DNA from: an uncultured Algibacter sp.
GTDB lineage: Bacteria; Bacteroidota; Bacteroidia; Flavobacteriales; Flavobacteriaceae
Length of the DNA stretch: 64,000 nucleotides
Assembly (NCBI GenBank): GCA_937958265.1
Contig: CALGNX010000010.1
Location: 1-64,000 of the forward strand
Direction: 5' to 3'
Shown: in pieces, positions 36,909-46,995 of the stretch
How positions within the stretch are numbered: the first letter of the stretch is position 1
How the letters are laid out: each line of letters begins with the position of its first letter
Program-made: the position numbers and the translations under genes
Notes under the pieces: model-generated
The model's input: the letters and a program-made list of their open reading frames with translations, nothing else
The model's database searches: none
Told to the model about the DNA's origin: nothing

Positions 36909-37952
36909 TTACTTGGTAAAACGGTTTACATCAACCTCTTTATCAAGGGGCGTACCGAACTCAATAAAATTATAAAGTTGCTTAGCTACATAAGGCCCAA
37001 TCATAACGCCACGAGAACCTAAACCGTTTAAAATAAATACATTTTCCACCTCAGAATGATGACCAATTAATGGTTTTCTGTCTTTTACAGCAGGCCTAAC
37101 ACCTGCATAATGATTTACAACTTCAAAAGGAGAAGTAATTACTTTTGCCAATTTTTCTAGAAGTTCCTCCTTGGCACCATTAGTAATCGTGTCATTTAAA
37201 TTAGTCCAACTATACGTAGCACCGACGTAATATAAATGGTTGCCTAGTGGAATTAAAAACACTCCGGCTTTCAAAACATAATCTATATTTAATTCTGGCG
37301 CTAAAATAATAAGTAACTCACCTTTAACAGGTGTTAATGGCAAATTAGAGAAATAAGGATTTTTTATTAATCCAAAACCTTCGGCAAAAACAACCTGTTT
37401 GGCATTGATATTTTCATAAACAACGCCTTCACTTTTCACCTTTAATTTACTATAATTAAAATCACCTTCTCTTAATAACCTCGAATTTAATAAATCTTTT
37501 TTATAAGCTTTTAAAAGTGTATTCGTATCGACCCTTCCTGTTGTTAACACCTTACCGAAACCAAATGGCGCATTAACAAAAGGGTTTGAATTTTTAATAA
37601 TTGTATTGTGTAGATATTTCGATAGAACAGGCTTATCAGAAGCTGCAAACCAATTATTTTGCTCTTCCAAGGATGAGAATTTCCTGTATACAGGTATTTT
37701 ATAGTCTAACTTAACACCCAATCTTTTTTCAATCCTAGAATAATGCGGTAAAGCAATTTCCAACATTTCGGTTGTTTTCCAGACTGCTGTAAATCTTTTT
37801 AATACGACTGGGTTATACAGGCCGCCAGCAACCGTTGACGATTGTTGCGATTTATTGTCAAAAACAATAAAAGACTTTCCATTTATTACTAATTGCTCAC
37901 AAAAACTTATACCTGCAATACCAATGCCTACTAAAATATAATCTACCTCCAT
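36909..37952 (-). CDS. FAD-dependent oxidoreductase (DAO family)
   Basis: A 347-residue flavoprotein using the ATG at 37952 (MEVDYILVGIGIAGISF), which places the dinucleotide-binding GxGxxG (GIGIAG) at the N-terminus; the ATG at 37964 adds four residues. Other features are GGLYNPVVLKRF, PVKGELLII and a C-terminal GVRPAVKDRKPLIG with LNGLGSRGVMIGPYVA, which are DAO (glycine or D-amino-acid oxidase-like) motifs. Substrate unknown. It lies downstream of gldN on the same strand, but the gldN terminator separates them. Confidence 0.88.
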   Translation of the reverse strand: MEVDYILVGIGIAGISFCEQLVINGKSFIVFDNKSQQSSTVAGGLYNPVVLKRFTAVWKTTEMLEIALPHYSRIEKRLGVKLDYKIPVYRKFSSLEEQNNWFAASDKPVLSKYLHNTIIKNSNPFVNAPFGFGKVLTTGRVDTNTLLKAYKKDLLNSRLLREGDFNYSKLKVKSEGVVYENINAKQVVFAEGFGLIKNPYFSNLPLTPVKGELLIILAPELNIDYVLKAGVFLIPLGNHLYYVGATYSWTNLNDTITNGAKEELLEKLAKVITSPFEVVNHYAGVRPAVKDRKPLIGHHSEVENVFILNGLGSRGVMIGPYVAKQLYNFIEFGTPLDKEVDVNRFTK

Positions 37953-37964
37953 AACTAACAACAA

Positions 37965-38317
37965 ATATAAGTAGAAAGAAGATTTATGCTTACTTTAAAA
38001 AAAAGATTTTTTAGTTTGCCTTTTGGTTAACGGAAGGTATACTAGCTCGAAAATAGAATTTAAATAAAATAATTTTATTCATTCTATATTTAATTTTATA
38101 TCTCATACACCAAAGCGTATTTAGGATAATTTTTACTTTAACAGCACATATTAGCCAACCAAAGTATCACTAATAATTACATCTGATGATACAATCACTA
38201 AAACCAACAAAGGCACCTAAGCATCTAATTAATAACTCTGTAATTTAGAAGACTATTTACAAAAGAAAAGCTCACTGGTATAGTGAGCTTTTCTTTTTAT
38301 AAATATCAGAACAATCA
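37965..38317. other. Intergenic region between gldN and the FAD oxidoreductase
   Basis: No coding frame seen. It contains the gldN terminator at 38266-38292. The remaining 300 bases are very AT-rich and presumably carry the promoter of the oxidoreductase gene, though no clear consensus is visible. Confidence 0.5.
38266..38292 (-). terminator. Terminator of the gldKLMN operon
   Basis: AAAAGCTCACT (38266-38276) pairs with AGTGAGCTTTT (38282-38292) around a 5-base loop, 26 bases past the gldN stop. T-rich on both sides. Confidence 0.85.
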
Positions 38318-39208
38318 TTAATAAGTCCACATATCTAATTCAAAATCTCTGATTTTGTCTTTTATTCTTTCAGACTCCAATAATTGCATTAAGGCATTCT
38401 CAGAAACATATTCCGTTATCTTCCTGTCACCTTGCACGTTCTCCTCCCTAAAAATATAACCTTGAAAACGTCTAGCATTTAAAACGTGATCAAAAGAGAA
38501 AGGCATTGAACTATTTTTATTGTTAAAAGATTTTGCCTCATGTAAAACCTCTCTGGCATCTGGAAAAAATATCCAAAACAAAGGTACTAAATCTGGTTGC
38601 GCATCATCAATAAAGTTAACATCGGGTGCAACTGGAGCAATACCTAATAATCTATACTTCATTTCAGCCTGGCGCTTATCAAAGTACCAAAGCCCTTTAA
38701 TATGATATTGTTTTATATCTGCCGCAGTAATATCTCTACTATTAATATATTCTGCAGATAATGCTTCACCAGCATTTAATTGTTCGATACCCAATTCTGT
38801 TGTATCAACCAATTTTAATGCCGACTGAATATCCTTCAAAGTACGTTTCGAAGTAAAATAAGAATCGTCGTATAAATTTTTTATTTTTCCATTCTTAATA
38901 TTTTTCATCAACACATCGTATAACGATCTTCTGTTACCACCAATATTGTTAGTATCAATAGGATAGTACAGCGGAAAATTTGCACGTTCATCTAATACAA
39001 TTTTTTCCCAAGTCATTTTAGAAAACAAGATATCTCTATCATCCACATACCCGTATGGTAAAGGCTTGTCATTATCAACGGCTTTTTGCGCCTCAGTTCT
39101 TGTTCCTATTTCATCAGGATCTTTTGCATTTAACACATTAGCCTGAGCAAACATGTTTGATACAGCAAATACAGTTAAAACGGTTAATAAAAAAGGTTTT
39201 ACGTTCAT
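38318..39208 (-). CDS. gldN: Gliding motility / T9SS protein GldN
   Basis: Periplasmic component of the type IX secretion system, forming the ring-shaped GldK-GldN complex at the outer membrane and needed for gliding and for secretion of T9SS cargo. The 296-residue protein has a signal peptide (ending SNMFAQ, about residue 22). It has the family features DRDILFSKMTWEKIVLDERAN and YPI..NIGGNRRSLYDVL in the N-terminal half, and FDHVLNARRFQGYIFREENV near the end. Last gene of gldK-gldL-gldM-gldN, 74 bases after gldM. Confidence 0.97.
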   Translation of the reverse strand: MNVKPFLLTVLTVFAVSNMFAQANVLNAKDPDEIGTRTEAQKAVDNDKPLPYGYVDDRDILFSKMTWEKIVLDERANFPLYYPIDTNNIGGNRRSLYDVLMKNIKNGKIKNLYDDSYFTSKRTLKDIQSALKLVDTTELGIEQLNAGEALSAEYINSRDITAADIKQYHIKGLWYFDKRQAEMKYRLLGIAPVAPDVNFIDDAQPDLVPLFWIFFPDAREVLHEAKSFNNKNSSMPFSFDHVLNARRFQGYIFREENVQGDRKITEYVSENALMQLLESERIKDKIRDFELDMWTY

Positions 39209-39282
39209 CTTAAATATTTATTTACATTCTAATTACTAGTAGTAACATATGCTATGCTTCAACTCTAATAATTTTATTTAAA

Positions 39283-40848
39283 TTAATTTGTTAACTCCAC
39301 AAATACAGGAGAAACTTTTTTGAGTCTCACACTAACTCCAGTAGCTTTAGCCTCAATATCAAATATTTGAACACCCGATCCTCTTTTTGCTTTACGCAAA
39401 GCACCTTTTGCCCTACTATCTAACTTATTACCACTAACATTTATTGTGGGCTGGCCAGGAACTTTAAATTTAAATCCAGTTACACGAAGTGGTAACTCAA
39501 AATCAAAATCATCAAACTTTGCACCAACAGTTGAGATTCCTAAACTATTACGTTGCATTTTTAAAGCGCCATCTTCACCTCTAATGGTTCCCGTTGGTTT
39601 TGGCAAATCTTTAATTCTAAAAGTAGCCTTGTCTCCAACAGTTCCTCCGCCATCCGGTAATGATGCACTTACGTTAATAGTAACTTCTCTACCTTGTACT
39701 CTAGTAGCATCCATAACATACTTACTACCGGAAACTCTAGATAATCCTTGAGCACGTGCTTTAACTTTATTATCCGGCACACCTGCAAACGATATTGTCA
39801 TAGGGTTTTTAACACCTCTATAAACTACATTCATTTTATCTGCAGATATAGTTGCAGAGTTAGGTTTCGCAACAGTAGCGAAAGATGATTTCACAGGAAC
39901 TTCAATTTCCTCACCATCTTGCGCAAAGATAAGGTTACCCTCAATCTTATGTTCGCCAACACCACCAGCTCTTATCAACAACTTAACTTTACCATCTTCG
40001 ATTGAATATTGATCCTCAGAAAGCTTTCTTCCATCTAGGGTTAATTCAACTCTTGAAGGCTTTGTTGACGCATCTTTACGACCTAATACTATTTGTCCAT
40101 CAAACTTCTCGCCATTAAAGTATGCCGATTTTGAAGTCTCCATTAAAGTTGTATAATTTGTCATTGAAACCTCACTTGAAAGCGTACCGGCAAGCATGTT
40201 CGACAAAATTTCAGATTCTGTAGTTTTAATGTCCGCTTGTAACTGTGTCATTTTTGTTAAGGAGGCAACCAAAGGGAAACCTTTGTAATGATATTCTAAC
40301 CAATCTACTTTAATACCATCTCTATTTTCAACCTTGTTAGTTTGAAACTTACCATTAACTTCCTTTATAACAGATTCCATTCCTTTTTGGTCTCCAAGTA
40401 TAGTGGCAACACCTTCTCTAAAAGTTGTCATTTGAGCCAAAAACTCTTCACCATCCTTATCTAGCTTATCTCCTTTGAAGAAATGCTCGTCAAGATAGTC
40501 GCCCTTATCCATTATTTCATAATCGGTAGCGTCATCAAGTTTAGCCGTCATTTTACCTTTTAGCTCCTCTAAATAAGCATCGAAATCGTGTGCTAACTTG
40601 TCTATCTCATCAGCCTTAGCCTTTAAAGGCTGATACTTTTCAGGCTGATCCTCAGCCTTTATTTCTAAACTTGAAACAAAACTACTATTTCTAGCTTCGG
40701 TTGCTGCGTTAGATTCTAAAAGCTTTTCATTCATTAATCCGAAGGCCGATAGAACTTCTTTTGACATATTTAAAGCTAGCATAGCTATAAATATTAAATA
40801 CATCAAATTAATCATTTTTTGTCTTGGTGATAAATTTCCTCCTGCCAT
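39283..40848 (-). CDS. gldM: Gliding motility / T9SS protein GldM
   Basis: Inner-membrane T9SS motor subunit that pairs with GldL and spans the periplasm to contact GldK/N. It has 521 residues: a short cytoplasmic N-terminus GGNLSPRQKMINLMYLIFI with a single transmembrane helix at about residues 13-33, then the four-domain periplasmic shaft (helical first domain about 35-225, later beta domains). The characteristic NMSKEVLSAFGLMNEKL follows the helix. Placed between gldL (62-base gap) and gldN as in other flavobacteria. Confidence 0.97.
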   Translation of the reverse strand: MAGGNLSPRQKMINLMYLIFIAMLALNMSKEVLSAFGLMNEKLLESNAATEARNSSFVSSLEIKAEDQPEKYQPLKAKADEIDKLAHDFDAYLEELKGKMTAKLDDATDYEIMDKGDYLDEHFFKGDKLDKDGEEFLAQMTTFREGVATILGDQKGMESVIKEVNGKFQTNKVENRDGIKVDWLEYHYKGFPLVASLTKMTQLQADIKTTESEILSNMLAGTLSSEVSMTNYTTLMETSKSAYFNGEKFDGQIVLGRKDASTKPSRVELTLDGRKLSEDQYSIEDGKVKLLIRAGGVGEHKIEGNLIFAQDGEEIEVPVKSSFATVAKPNSATISADKMNVVYRGVKNPMTISFAGVPDNKVKARAQGLSRVSGSKYVMDATRVQGREVTINVSASLPDGGGTVGDKATFRIKDLPKPTGTIRGEDGALKMQRNSLGISTVGAKFDDFDFELPLRVTGFKFKVPGQPTINVSGNKLDSRAKGALRKAKRGSGVQIFDIEAKATGVSVRLKKVSPVFVELTN

Positions 40849-40910
40849 ATATAATTAAGTTTTTTGAATTTTAATTAATACTAATTTCAACATATTATTA
40901 ATTAACTTAA

Positions 40911-41558
40911 TTATTTATTCATTGCAGATAACATTCCACCATAAACACCATTTAAAGATGATAAGTTAGACGCTAAAGATTGCATTTGTTCCTTCAATTT
41001 TGCTGCGTTTTCAACAGACTCCTGATTAATCGTTTGATGTCTTGTTGCGCCTTCTAATTGTACTTTATACAAACTGTTTAACGACTCCATCTGCGAAGCT
41101 GCAATAGACAATTCCTCTCCGTATTTCTTAGATGCTTCAACAGAATTAACGGTAGAAGACATATTTCTGGCAGCCCCCTCAAAACCTCTAATACTTTCAC
41201 CTAAACTTGAAATTAACTCACCGTCAATTTTAGCTTCCTTTAATAAATTATCTAATTTCTGAGATAAAAGACCTTGAGTCTCCTCTTTTTGAGCCTCTTT
41301 AACCTCTTTAGCCTTAGCCTCTCCTCCTGCTAATTCTGGGTATACAAGAGCCCAATCTAATCCATCATCAATAGGTTCAAAAGCTGAAAGCGCAAAAATA
41401 ACTGCCTCAGTAACCAAACCTATTGTAAGTAATAAGTTACCATCAAATATTCCAAATTCGATGTGTGTAATTTTAAACAATGCTCCAAGGATTACAACTG
41501 CTGCACCTAACCCGTAGGCCATGTTCATTAATCTTTTTCCTGCTTTTGACTTTGACAT
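40911..41558 (-). CDS. gldL: Gliding motility / T9SS motor protein GldL
   Basis: Inner-membrane proton-driven motor protein of T9SS. The 215-residue protein has two transmembrane helices (about residues 12-27 AYGLGAAVVILGALFK, and 40-57 LLTIGLVTEAVIFALSA). The conserved acidic residue E49, in the VTEAVIF stretch of the second helix, is the proton-relay residue known for this family. A long helical cytoplasmic domain follows. Second gene of the gldKLMN block. Confidence 0.97.
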   Translation of the reverse strand: MSKSKAGKRLMNMAYGLGAAVVILGALFKITHIEFGIFDGNLLLTIGLVTEAVIFALSAFEPIDDGLDWALVYPELAGGEAKAKEVKEAQKEETQGLLSQKLDNLLKEAKIDGELISSLGESIRGFEGAARNMSSTVNSVEASKKYGEELSIAASQMESLNSLYKVQLEGATRHQTINQESVENAAKLKEQMQSLASNLSSLNGVYGGMLSAMNK

Positions 41559-41644
41559 AATTTTGTGGTTTTTAGTTTTGAGTAACTACTAATAAGAATT
41601 ACTCAATGAGTTTAATTAATTATTTGACTATAAATTTTAATTAT

Positions 41645-43009
41645 TTAGTTGCTAGTACCTGCTGTTCCCATATAATCTTGAACAGTTCTAAAACCTATGT
41701 AACTCCTTGCAGAATCTGCATATTCAAAATCCCTAGAACTCACCTGTAAGAAATAAGCTACATCCTTCCATGAACCACCTCTTACAGTTTTCCTTTTGTT
41801 ATTAGCATCATTAACACTTGGATTAATACTAGAAGAATATTCATAGGAAGATGGATCATAAGATGCATTTACCCATTCTGAAACATTACCAGCCATATTA
41901 TATAAATTATAATCATTTGGCTCGTAAGATTTAGCCTCAACAGTATATAAAGCCTGATCTGCAGCATAATCACCCCTTACAGGCTTAAAATTAGCCATAA
42001 AACAACCTCTATCACTTTTAGTATAAGGACCTCCCCAAGGATACGTAGCAGCTTGCAAACCACCTCTAGCAGCATATTCCCACTCTGCTTCAGAAGGCAA
42101 TCTAAAAGTATTTACTACAGCAGCACCTTTTTTAGATTTTTGGTAACTATTTTTCCAAAGTGTTCTCCATTCACAAAAAGCCTTAGCTTGCTTCCAAGTT
42201 ACTCCTACTACAGGATAATCGCTGTACGCGTCATGCCAAAAGTAATCGTTATGCATTGGTTCGTTGTACGAGTAAGCAAAATCTCTTATCCAAACAGTTG
42301 TGTCCGGATAAATTTCCAACTCCTCTTTGATGATAACATCTTTACGCTTAATACCTCTATTTCTTGCAGCCTCTTGAATATCCATATAGCTGTACTGAAA
42401 TTTAAATTTAGTTACATCCCAAGTACGCTGTCCGTTGTAAGATTCTTCTAAAGGCAAATACATGGAATCCATAACCTCAGCATAGTATTCATCCAAATAT
42501 TCTGATGTATCAAGAATCAAATCCACATCTTTATTAATTTTTCGACCCTCGAAACCCGTTGGCCCTAAACCTGTATAATTATCATACATGTATTTTTCAT
42601 AAACAGACATGTTTTCTGGTACTGCATCACTAAAAGCAAACTCACCAATAGTCCCTTCATCGTCTTGTGTTAAGCCAACATCGTCTGCTAATTTAGCCAA
42701 TTCCATTCGTACAATAGAATCTCTAACCCAATTAACAAATTGACGGTACTCACTGTTGGTTATTTCAGTAGCATCCATATAAATGGCTCTAACGGTAACT
42801 GTTTTTGAAGGCGCATCGTTAACGCCTGCTAAGTCATCATCTGCTTTACCCATTATAAAAGCACCTCCAGGTATTAACTCCATACCATAAGGTTTTTCTG
42901 GATACCATTTTTTCCCTTTAACACCAACTAATTCGCCTCTATCCTTTGAGCCGCAATTTACAACTGCAACAAATATTGTTAATAACACTAATATTTTCTT
43001 AATATCCAT
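41645..43009 (-). CDS. gldK: Gliding motility / T9SS lipoprotein GldK
   Basis: Outer-membrane lipoprotein of the T9SS periplasmic ring. Using the ATG at 43009 (MDIKKILVLLTIFVAVVNC) the product has 454 residues and a proper lipobox Cys at about residue 19. The open frame continues upstream to 43084, but those 25 residues precede the signal and are unlikely to be translated. The body is a formylglycine-generating-enzyme-like domain (IPGGAFIMGKADDD, FRLPSEAEWEYAARGG, NMAGNVSEWV, GGSWKD, SYIGFR). First gene of the block; gldL follows after 86 bases. Confidence 0.96.
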   Translation of the reverse strand: MDIKKILVLLTIFVAVVNCGSKDRGELVGVKGKKWYPEKPYGMELIPGGAFIMGKADDDLAGVNDAPSKTVTVRAIYMDATEITNSEYRQFVNWVRDSIVRMELAKLADDVGLTQDDEGTIGEFAFSDAVPENMSVYEKYMYDNYTGLGPTGFEGRKINKDVDLILDTSEYLDEYYAEVMDSMYLPLEESYNGQRTWDVTKFKFQYSYMDIQEAARNRGIKRKDVIIKEELEIYPDTTVWIRDFAYSYNEPMHNDYFWHDAYSDYPVVGVTWKQAKAFCEWRTLWKNSYQKSKKGAAVVNTFRLPSEAEWEYAARGGLQAATYPWGGPYTKSDRGCFMANFKPVRGDYAADQALYTVEAKSYEPNDYNLYNMAGNVSEWVNASYDPSSYEYSSSINPSVNDANNKRKTVRGGSWKDVAYFLQVSSRDFEYADSARSYIGFRTVQDYMGTAGTSN

Positions 43010-43167
43010 AAAAAATCCGAGGTTAATTTTTTTTAGCTTCTTTTTTGAGAGCATAAACATATTTATATATTTTAAATAAAACAACTTTTATTACAAAAAA
43101 ATTACGCTTCATCGTAGAAAATAATCATTTAATCGATGAAATATGCATTTCGACTGTAATCCTAATA

Positions 43168-44334
43168 CTAAACACTGTTTTTCTGCAATGCTTTATACCA
43201 ACGATCGGGTAAAATGTTGTTGCATGCGTCTATATAATCTTGATGCATGCAGGGTAATAACGTATCTCTTTTTAATTTATTATTTACTTTTGATAAAAAA
43301 GGTATTTCAATCCACCAACGACCAGTTTTATTACTCTTATAAAACATTAATTCTTCACCATTAACTAGCGTAATGTACTTTTGGTAATTATTATCAACTA
43401 AAAAATCATCATCCTTAACTCTATAATTAACCCCTTCAATAAAATACCACATAGTTTGAGCGACTAGCATAGCAGTTAAATCATCGTTATTTGATGGTTT
43501 ATACTCGTAAATACCAAATGACGACACTTTATTACTAATACCGGCATAACGGGCGATAGCACAAATTTCTTTACCACTTAAACCGTTAGGTGAATATTTT
43601 TGTTTTAAACTCACTTCTGATCCTTTTATCGAGTTTAGATCAATAGTTACGATATCAGCATCTCTCATAACTGGCTCAACAAGCGTAATATCGTTAGAAA
43701 CGGCTCCCAACCTATATGACTCAAAATACAAACTATCCATCAAATCTATTTCGGCTTGAGAGTTGAAATAAGTTTGATAGCCTACATTCGCATAATTAAA
43801 CAAATTGTAGGGTTCTTCCAAAATAATTTTGCCTATAAAACTATTACTTTTCATAGGTTTTGATGAGTCGCCCAAATTAAACTGTGAATCAACATTTACA
43901 ATATTAACCATTGGTTTTAAAGCATCGTAGGCCCTGTAATTAGCATAGGTGAGATCTTGCGACCCCCCAAGTGTAATTGGGATAATTTTTTTATTCAACA
44001 AAAAACTAATAACCCCTTTAAGTGCAAAATAAGTATCCTTTACACTTTCACCGGCTTTAATATCTCCTAGATCGATTACTGACATATTCCAGCTTCCAGG
44101 AAAAAGCTTGTAAAATGATTTACGAATCTCATTAAGTTTAAATTCTTCGCCAACATAATCAATAGCGTTTCTATTTTCTAGAACACCAATAATAGCAATA
44201 TCTACACCTTCTAAATTAGGTATTCCGCTTTCATTCGAATGAATTTTAATTTTTCGGCCTAGCGCATAATCAGGTAGCACATTGTTAAGAGCTATAACCG
44301 AATTTGGTACCGGTGATAAAAAACTAAAAATCAT
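43168..44334 (-). CDS. Arginase/formimidoylglutamase family protein
   Basis: A 388-residue ureohydrolase-fold protein. The usual metal-binding blocks are recognisable but not canonical: ITLGGSQDLTYANYRAYDAL where the family has GGxH, NIVNVDSQFNLGD where DAHxD is expected, and DIVTIDLNSIKGSE where DxDxxDP is expected. His and Asp ligands are replaced at several points, so metal binding and catalysis are doubtful. A gene of this type commonly lies directly upstream of gldK in flavobacteria. Here it follows topA after 7 bases, so it is probably in an operon with topA. Confidence 0.82.
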   Translation of the reverse strand: MIFSFLSPVPNSVIALNNVLPDYALGRKIKIHSNESGIPNLEGVDIAIIGVLENRNAIDYVGEEFKLNEIRKSFYKLFPGSWNMSVIDLGDIKAGESVKDTYFALKGVISFLLNKKIIPITLGGSQDLTYANYRAYDALKPMVNIVNVDSQFNLGDSSKPMKSNSFIGKIILEEPYNLFNYANVGYQTYFNSQAEIDLMDSLYFESYRLGAVSNDITLVEPVMRDADIVTIDLNSIKGSEVSLKQKYSPNGLSGKEICAIARYAGISNKVSSFGIYEYKPSNNDDLTAMLVAQTMWYFIEGVNYRVKDDDFLVDNNYQKYITLVNGEELMFYKSNKTGRWWIEIPFLSKVNNKLKRDTLLPCMHQDYIDACNNILPDRWYKALQKNSV

Positions 44335-44341
44335 TATTTTG

Positions 44342-46885
44342 TTATTTCTTTTTTATTGGCGCTTTCTTCTTGGCTACTGCTTTTTTCTTAGCTGGCGCCT
44401 TCTTTTTTGTAGTCGTCTTTTTCTTTGCTAGTTTTTTCTTTGGCGCATTAGCTTCTATAATAGCTTTTGCCTCATCTAAAGTCATCTCAGAGACATCTAC
44501 TGTTTTAGCTAACTCAATTTTAACTTTGCCTTTTAAAACATTATGCCTTCCCCAGCGTGCTTTTTCAATACGAATACCCTCTTCTTCCCAATTATGAATA
44601 ACCTTATCAATTTCCTTTTGAATTTTAACTTCAATTAGCTCTACAATTTCATCATCTGTTAAATTATCCCAATCGTACTTTTTGCTAACATTAATAAACA
44701 TATCGTTCCACTTAATAAATGGCCCAAAACGCCCTTTACCCTTTTGCACTGGTAAGTCTTTGTATATGTATATTGGCGCATCTGCTTTTTGCTTTTCTTT
44801 AATTAATACAATAGCATCTTCCAACTCAACACTTAAGGGGTCTGTACCCCTACCCAGAGAAACAAAAGCATCTCCAAACTTTACGTAGGGCCCGTAACGC
44901 CCGTTATTAACGACAACTTCTTCACCTTCAAAATTACCAAGATTTTTAGGAAGCTGAAATAAATCTAAAGCTTCGCTAAAAGTAATATTATTAAGTTGTT
45001 GATCTGGACTCAAACTAGCGTATTGGGGCGGCTCTTCATCATCCATAGTTCCAATTTGCGCCATAGCACCAAATTTACCTAAACGAACACTTACACGTTT
45101 TCCTGTTTTTGGATCTTCGCCCAAGATGCGCTCTCCAGATTCCCTATCTGCATTTTCCTTCACATCTTCAACTACAGGATGAAAACTTTTGTAAAACGAT
45201 TTCATCATTTCAGTCCAATCTTCTTTCCCTTCGGCAATTTCATCAAAATCTGCCTCAACTTTTGCTGTAAAATTGTAATCCAAAATCTGATCAAAATGAT
45301 TCACTAAAAAATCAGTTACAATCATTCCTATGTCTGTAGGCACTAGTTTACCTTTATCAGACCCCACTTTCTCTGTTAAGGTCACATCTTTTATACTGCC
45401 AAGCTGTAAAGTCAATTGAGAATACGCTCGATCTAGACCATCTACAGTGCCTTTTTCAACATAATTCCTATTTTGAATGGTAGATATTGTTGGTGCATAT
45501 GTAGATGGACGACCAATACCCAATTCTTCTAACTTCTTAACTAACGAAGCTTCTGTATAACGAGCAGGTGGCCTTGTATATCGTTCTGTAGCTGTTATAT
45601 AGTTATTAAGCAATATTTCATTAGTTTTCATGGCAGGAAGTATACCATCTTGCTCTACATCTTCGTCATCAGTACCCTCTAAATACACCTTCAAAAATCC
45701 ATCAAACGTTATAACTTCTCCGTTTGCTGTAAAGGTTTCTTTGTGTGTTGTCGCGTTTATTTTGACATTAGTTCGTTCCAATTCTGCCTCGCTCATTTGC
45801 GATGCAATGGATCGTTTCCAAATTAAATCATACAACCGCGCTTGATCCCTATCAATATCAACAGAATGGGTAGCAAAATTAGTTGGTCGAATAGCCTCAT
45901 GCGCTTCCTGAGCGCCTTTAGCTTTACCTTTATAATTACGTTGTTTACTATATTTATCGCCGTAAGCGTTTTTAATTTCTGCTTCTGCGCCTTTTTTAGC
46001 CTCGTCAGATAAATTAACACTATCGGTCCTCATGTAAGTAATTAAACCTGCTTCATAGAGACGCTGCGCCATAGTCATGGTTTTACTTACTGAAAAATAT
46101 AACTTACGAGATGCCTCTTGCTGTAGCGTAGATGTTGTAAATGGAGCTGCTGGCGATTTCTTTGCTGGTTTTTTAGTCAAATCTGCAACCTTAAAATCGG
46201 CCTTTGCATTTTTTTCTAAAAATTCCTCTGCCGCTTCTTTAGTAGAAAAATTCTTAGGTAATTTCGCTTTAAAAGTCTGGCCATCTTCATTAGAGAACTC
46301 GGCATCTATTCTATAAGATCCTGTTGGCGCAAAACCCTGAATATCCCTTTCTTTTTCTACAATTAACCTTACAGACACCGATTGTACTCGACCAGCAGAC
46401 AAACCTCCTTTGACCTTCCTCCAAAGTACCGGAGACAGCTCATAACCCACAATTCTATCTAAAACTCGGCGCGCTTGTTGCGCATCCACCAAATCATAAT
46501 CAATACTTCGTGGATTTTCAATTGCTTTTAAAATGGCACTTTTAGTAATTTCGTGAAAAACAATACGTTTAGTTTTATCTTTATCTAGCTTTAACGACTC
46601 TGCCAAATGCCAAGCAATAGCTTCACCCTCTCGATCCTCATCACTAGCTAACCATACAGTATCAGCTTTCTTTGCTAAACCTGTTAGCTTTTTTACAAGC
46701 GCTTTTTTATCTTGCGAAACTTCATATTTTGGTTTAAAATCACCTTCAACATCAACCCCCAATTCCTTGGATGGGAGATCGGCGATATGCCCAAAACTAG
46801 ACTCAACTTTAAAATCTTTACCTAAAAATTTCTCAATGGTTTTTGCCTTCGCAGGGGACTCCACAATCACTAAATTCTTCGCCAT
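44342..46885 (-). CDS. topA: DNA topoisomerase I
   Basis: Type IA topoisomerase that relaxes negative supercoils. It has 847 residues. The TOPRIM domain starts MAKNLVIVESPAKAKTIEKF with the acidic set SDEDREGEAIAWHL, and the active-site Tyr is in GLITYMRTDSVNLS. The C-terminal region replaces zinc fingers by repeats such as GRYGPYVKFGDAFVSLGRG and ends in a lysine tail of AKKK/PAKKK units (about residues 815-847), likely for DNA or RNA polymerase contact. A -7 element TACATTTG is at 46905-46912. Confidence 0.97.
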   Translation of the reverse strand: MAKNLVIVESPAKAKTIEKFLGKDFKVESSFGHIADLPSKELGVDVEGDFKPKYEVSQDKKALVKKLTGLAKKADTVWLASDEDREGEAIAWHLAESLKLDKDKTKRIVFHEITKSAILKAIENPRSIDYDLVDAQQARRVLDRIVGYELSPVLWRKVKGGLSAGRVQSVSVRLIVEKERDIQGFAPTGSYRIDAEFSNEDGQTFKAKLPKNFSTKEAAEEFLEKNAKADFKVADLTKKPAKKSPAAPFTTSTLQQEASRKLYFSVSKTMTMAQRLYEAGLITYMRTDSVNLSDEAKKGAEAEIKNAYGDKYSKQRNYKGKAKGAQEAHEAIRPTNFATHSVDIDRDQARLYDLIWKRSIASQMSEAELERTNVKINATTHKETFTANGEVITFDGFLKVYLEGTDDEDVEQDGILPAMKTNEILLNNYITATERYTRPPARYTEASLVKKLEELGIGRPSTYAPTISTIQNRNYVEKGTVDGLDRAYSQLTLQLGSIKDVTLTEKVGSDKGKLVPTDIGMIVTDFLVNHFDQILDYNFTAKVEADFDEIAEGKEDWTEMMKSFYKSFHPVVEDVKENADRESGERILGEDPKTGKRVSVRLGKFGAMAQIGTMDDEEPPQYASLSPDQQLNNITFSEALDLFQLPKNLGNFEGEEVVVNNGRYGPYVKFGDAFVSLGRGTDPLSVELEDAIVLIKEKQKADAPIYIYKDLPVQKGKGRFGPFIKWNDMFINVSKKYDWDNLTDDEIVELIEVKIQKEIDKVIHNWEEEGIRIEKARWGRHNVLKGKVKIELAKTVDVSEMTLDEAKAIIEANAPKKKLAKKKTTTKKKAPAKKKAVAKKKAPIKKK

Positions 46886-46904
46886 ATTTGTTTATTTCAG
46901 TCTA

Positions 46905-46912
46905 CAAATGTA
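46905..46912 (-). promoter_or_regulatory. -7 promoter element for topA
   Basis: TACATTTG on the minus strand matches TAnnTTTG, 20 bases upstream of the topA ATG. The -33 TTG is not obvious. Confidence 0.5.
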
Positions 46913-46995
46913 TATCAAAAAAAGTTTACCTGCAGAATTTGATTGTATTTTAGTAATTATTTTTAGGTTTATTAACATTAAAAACAGAGTAAAAG

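Noticed and set aside
43009-43084. 25 additional N-terminal residues on gldK
   Set aside because: They come before a textbook lipoprotein signal (MDIKKILVLL... NC), so the start at 43009 is far more plausible.
44345-44455. Internal repeat of AKKK/PAKKK codons as a tandem repeat or microsatellite
   Set aside because: It is the lysine-rich C-terminal tail of TopA, a protein-level feature common in this family, not a DNA repeat element.
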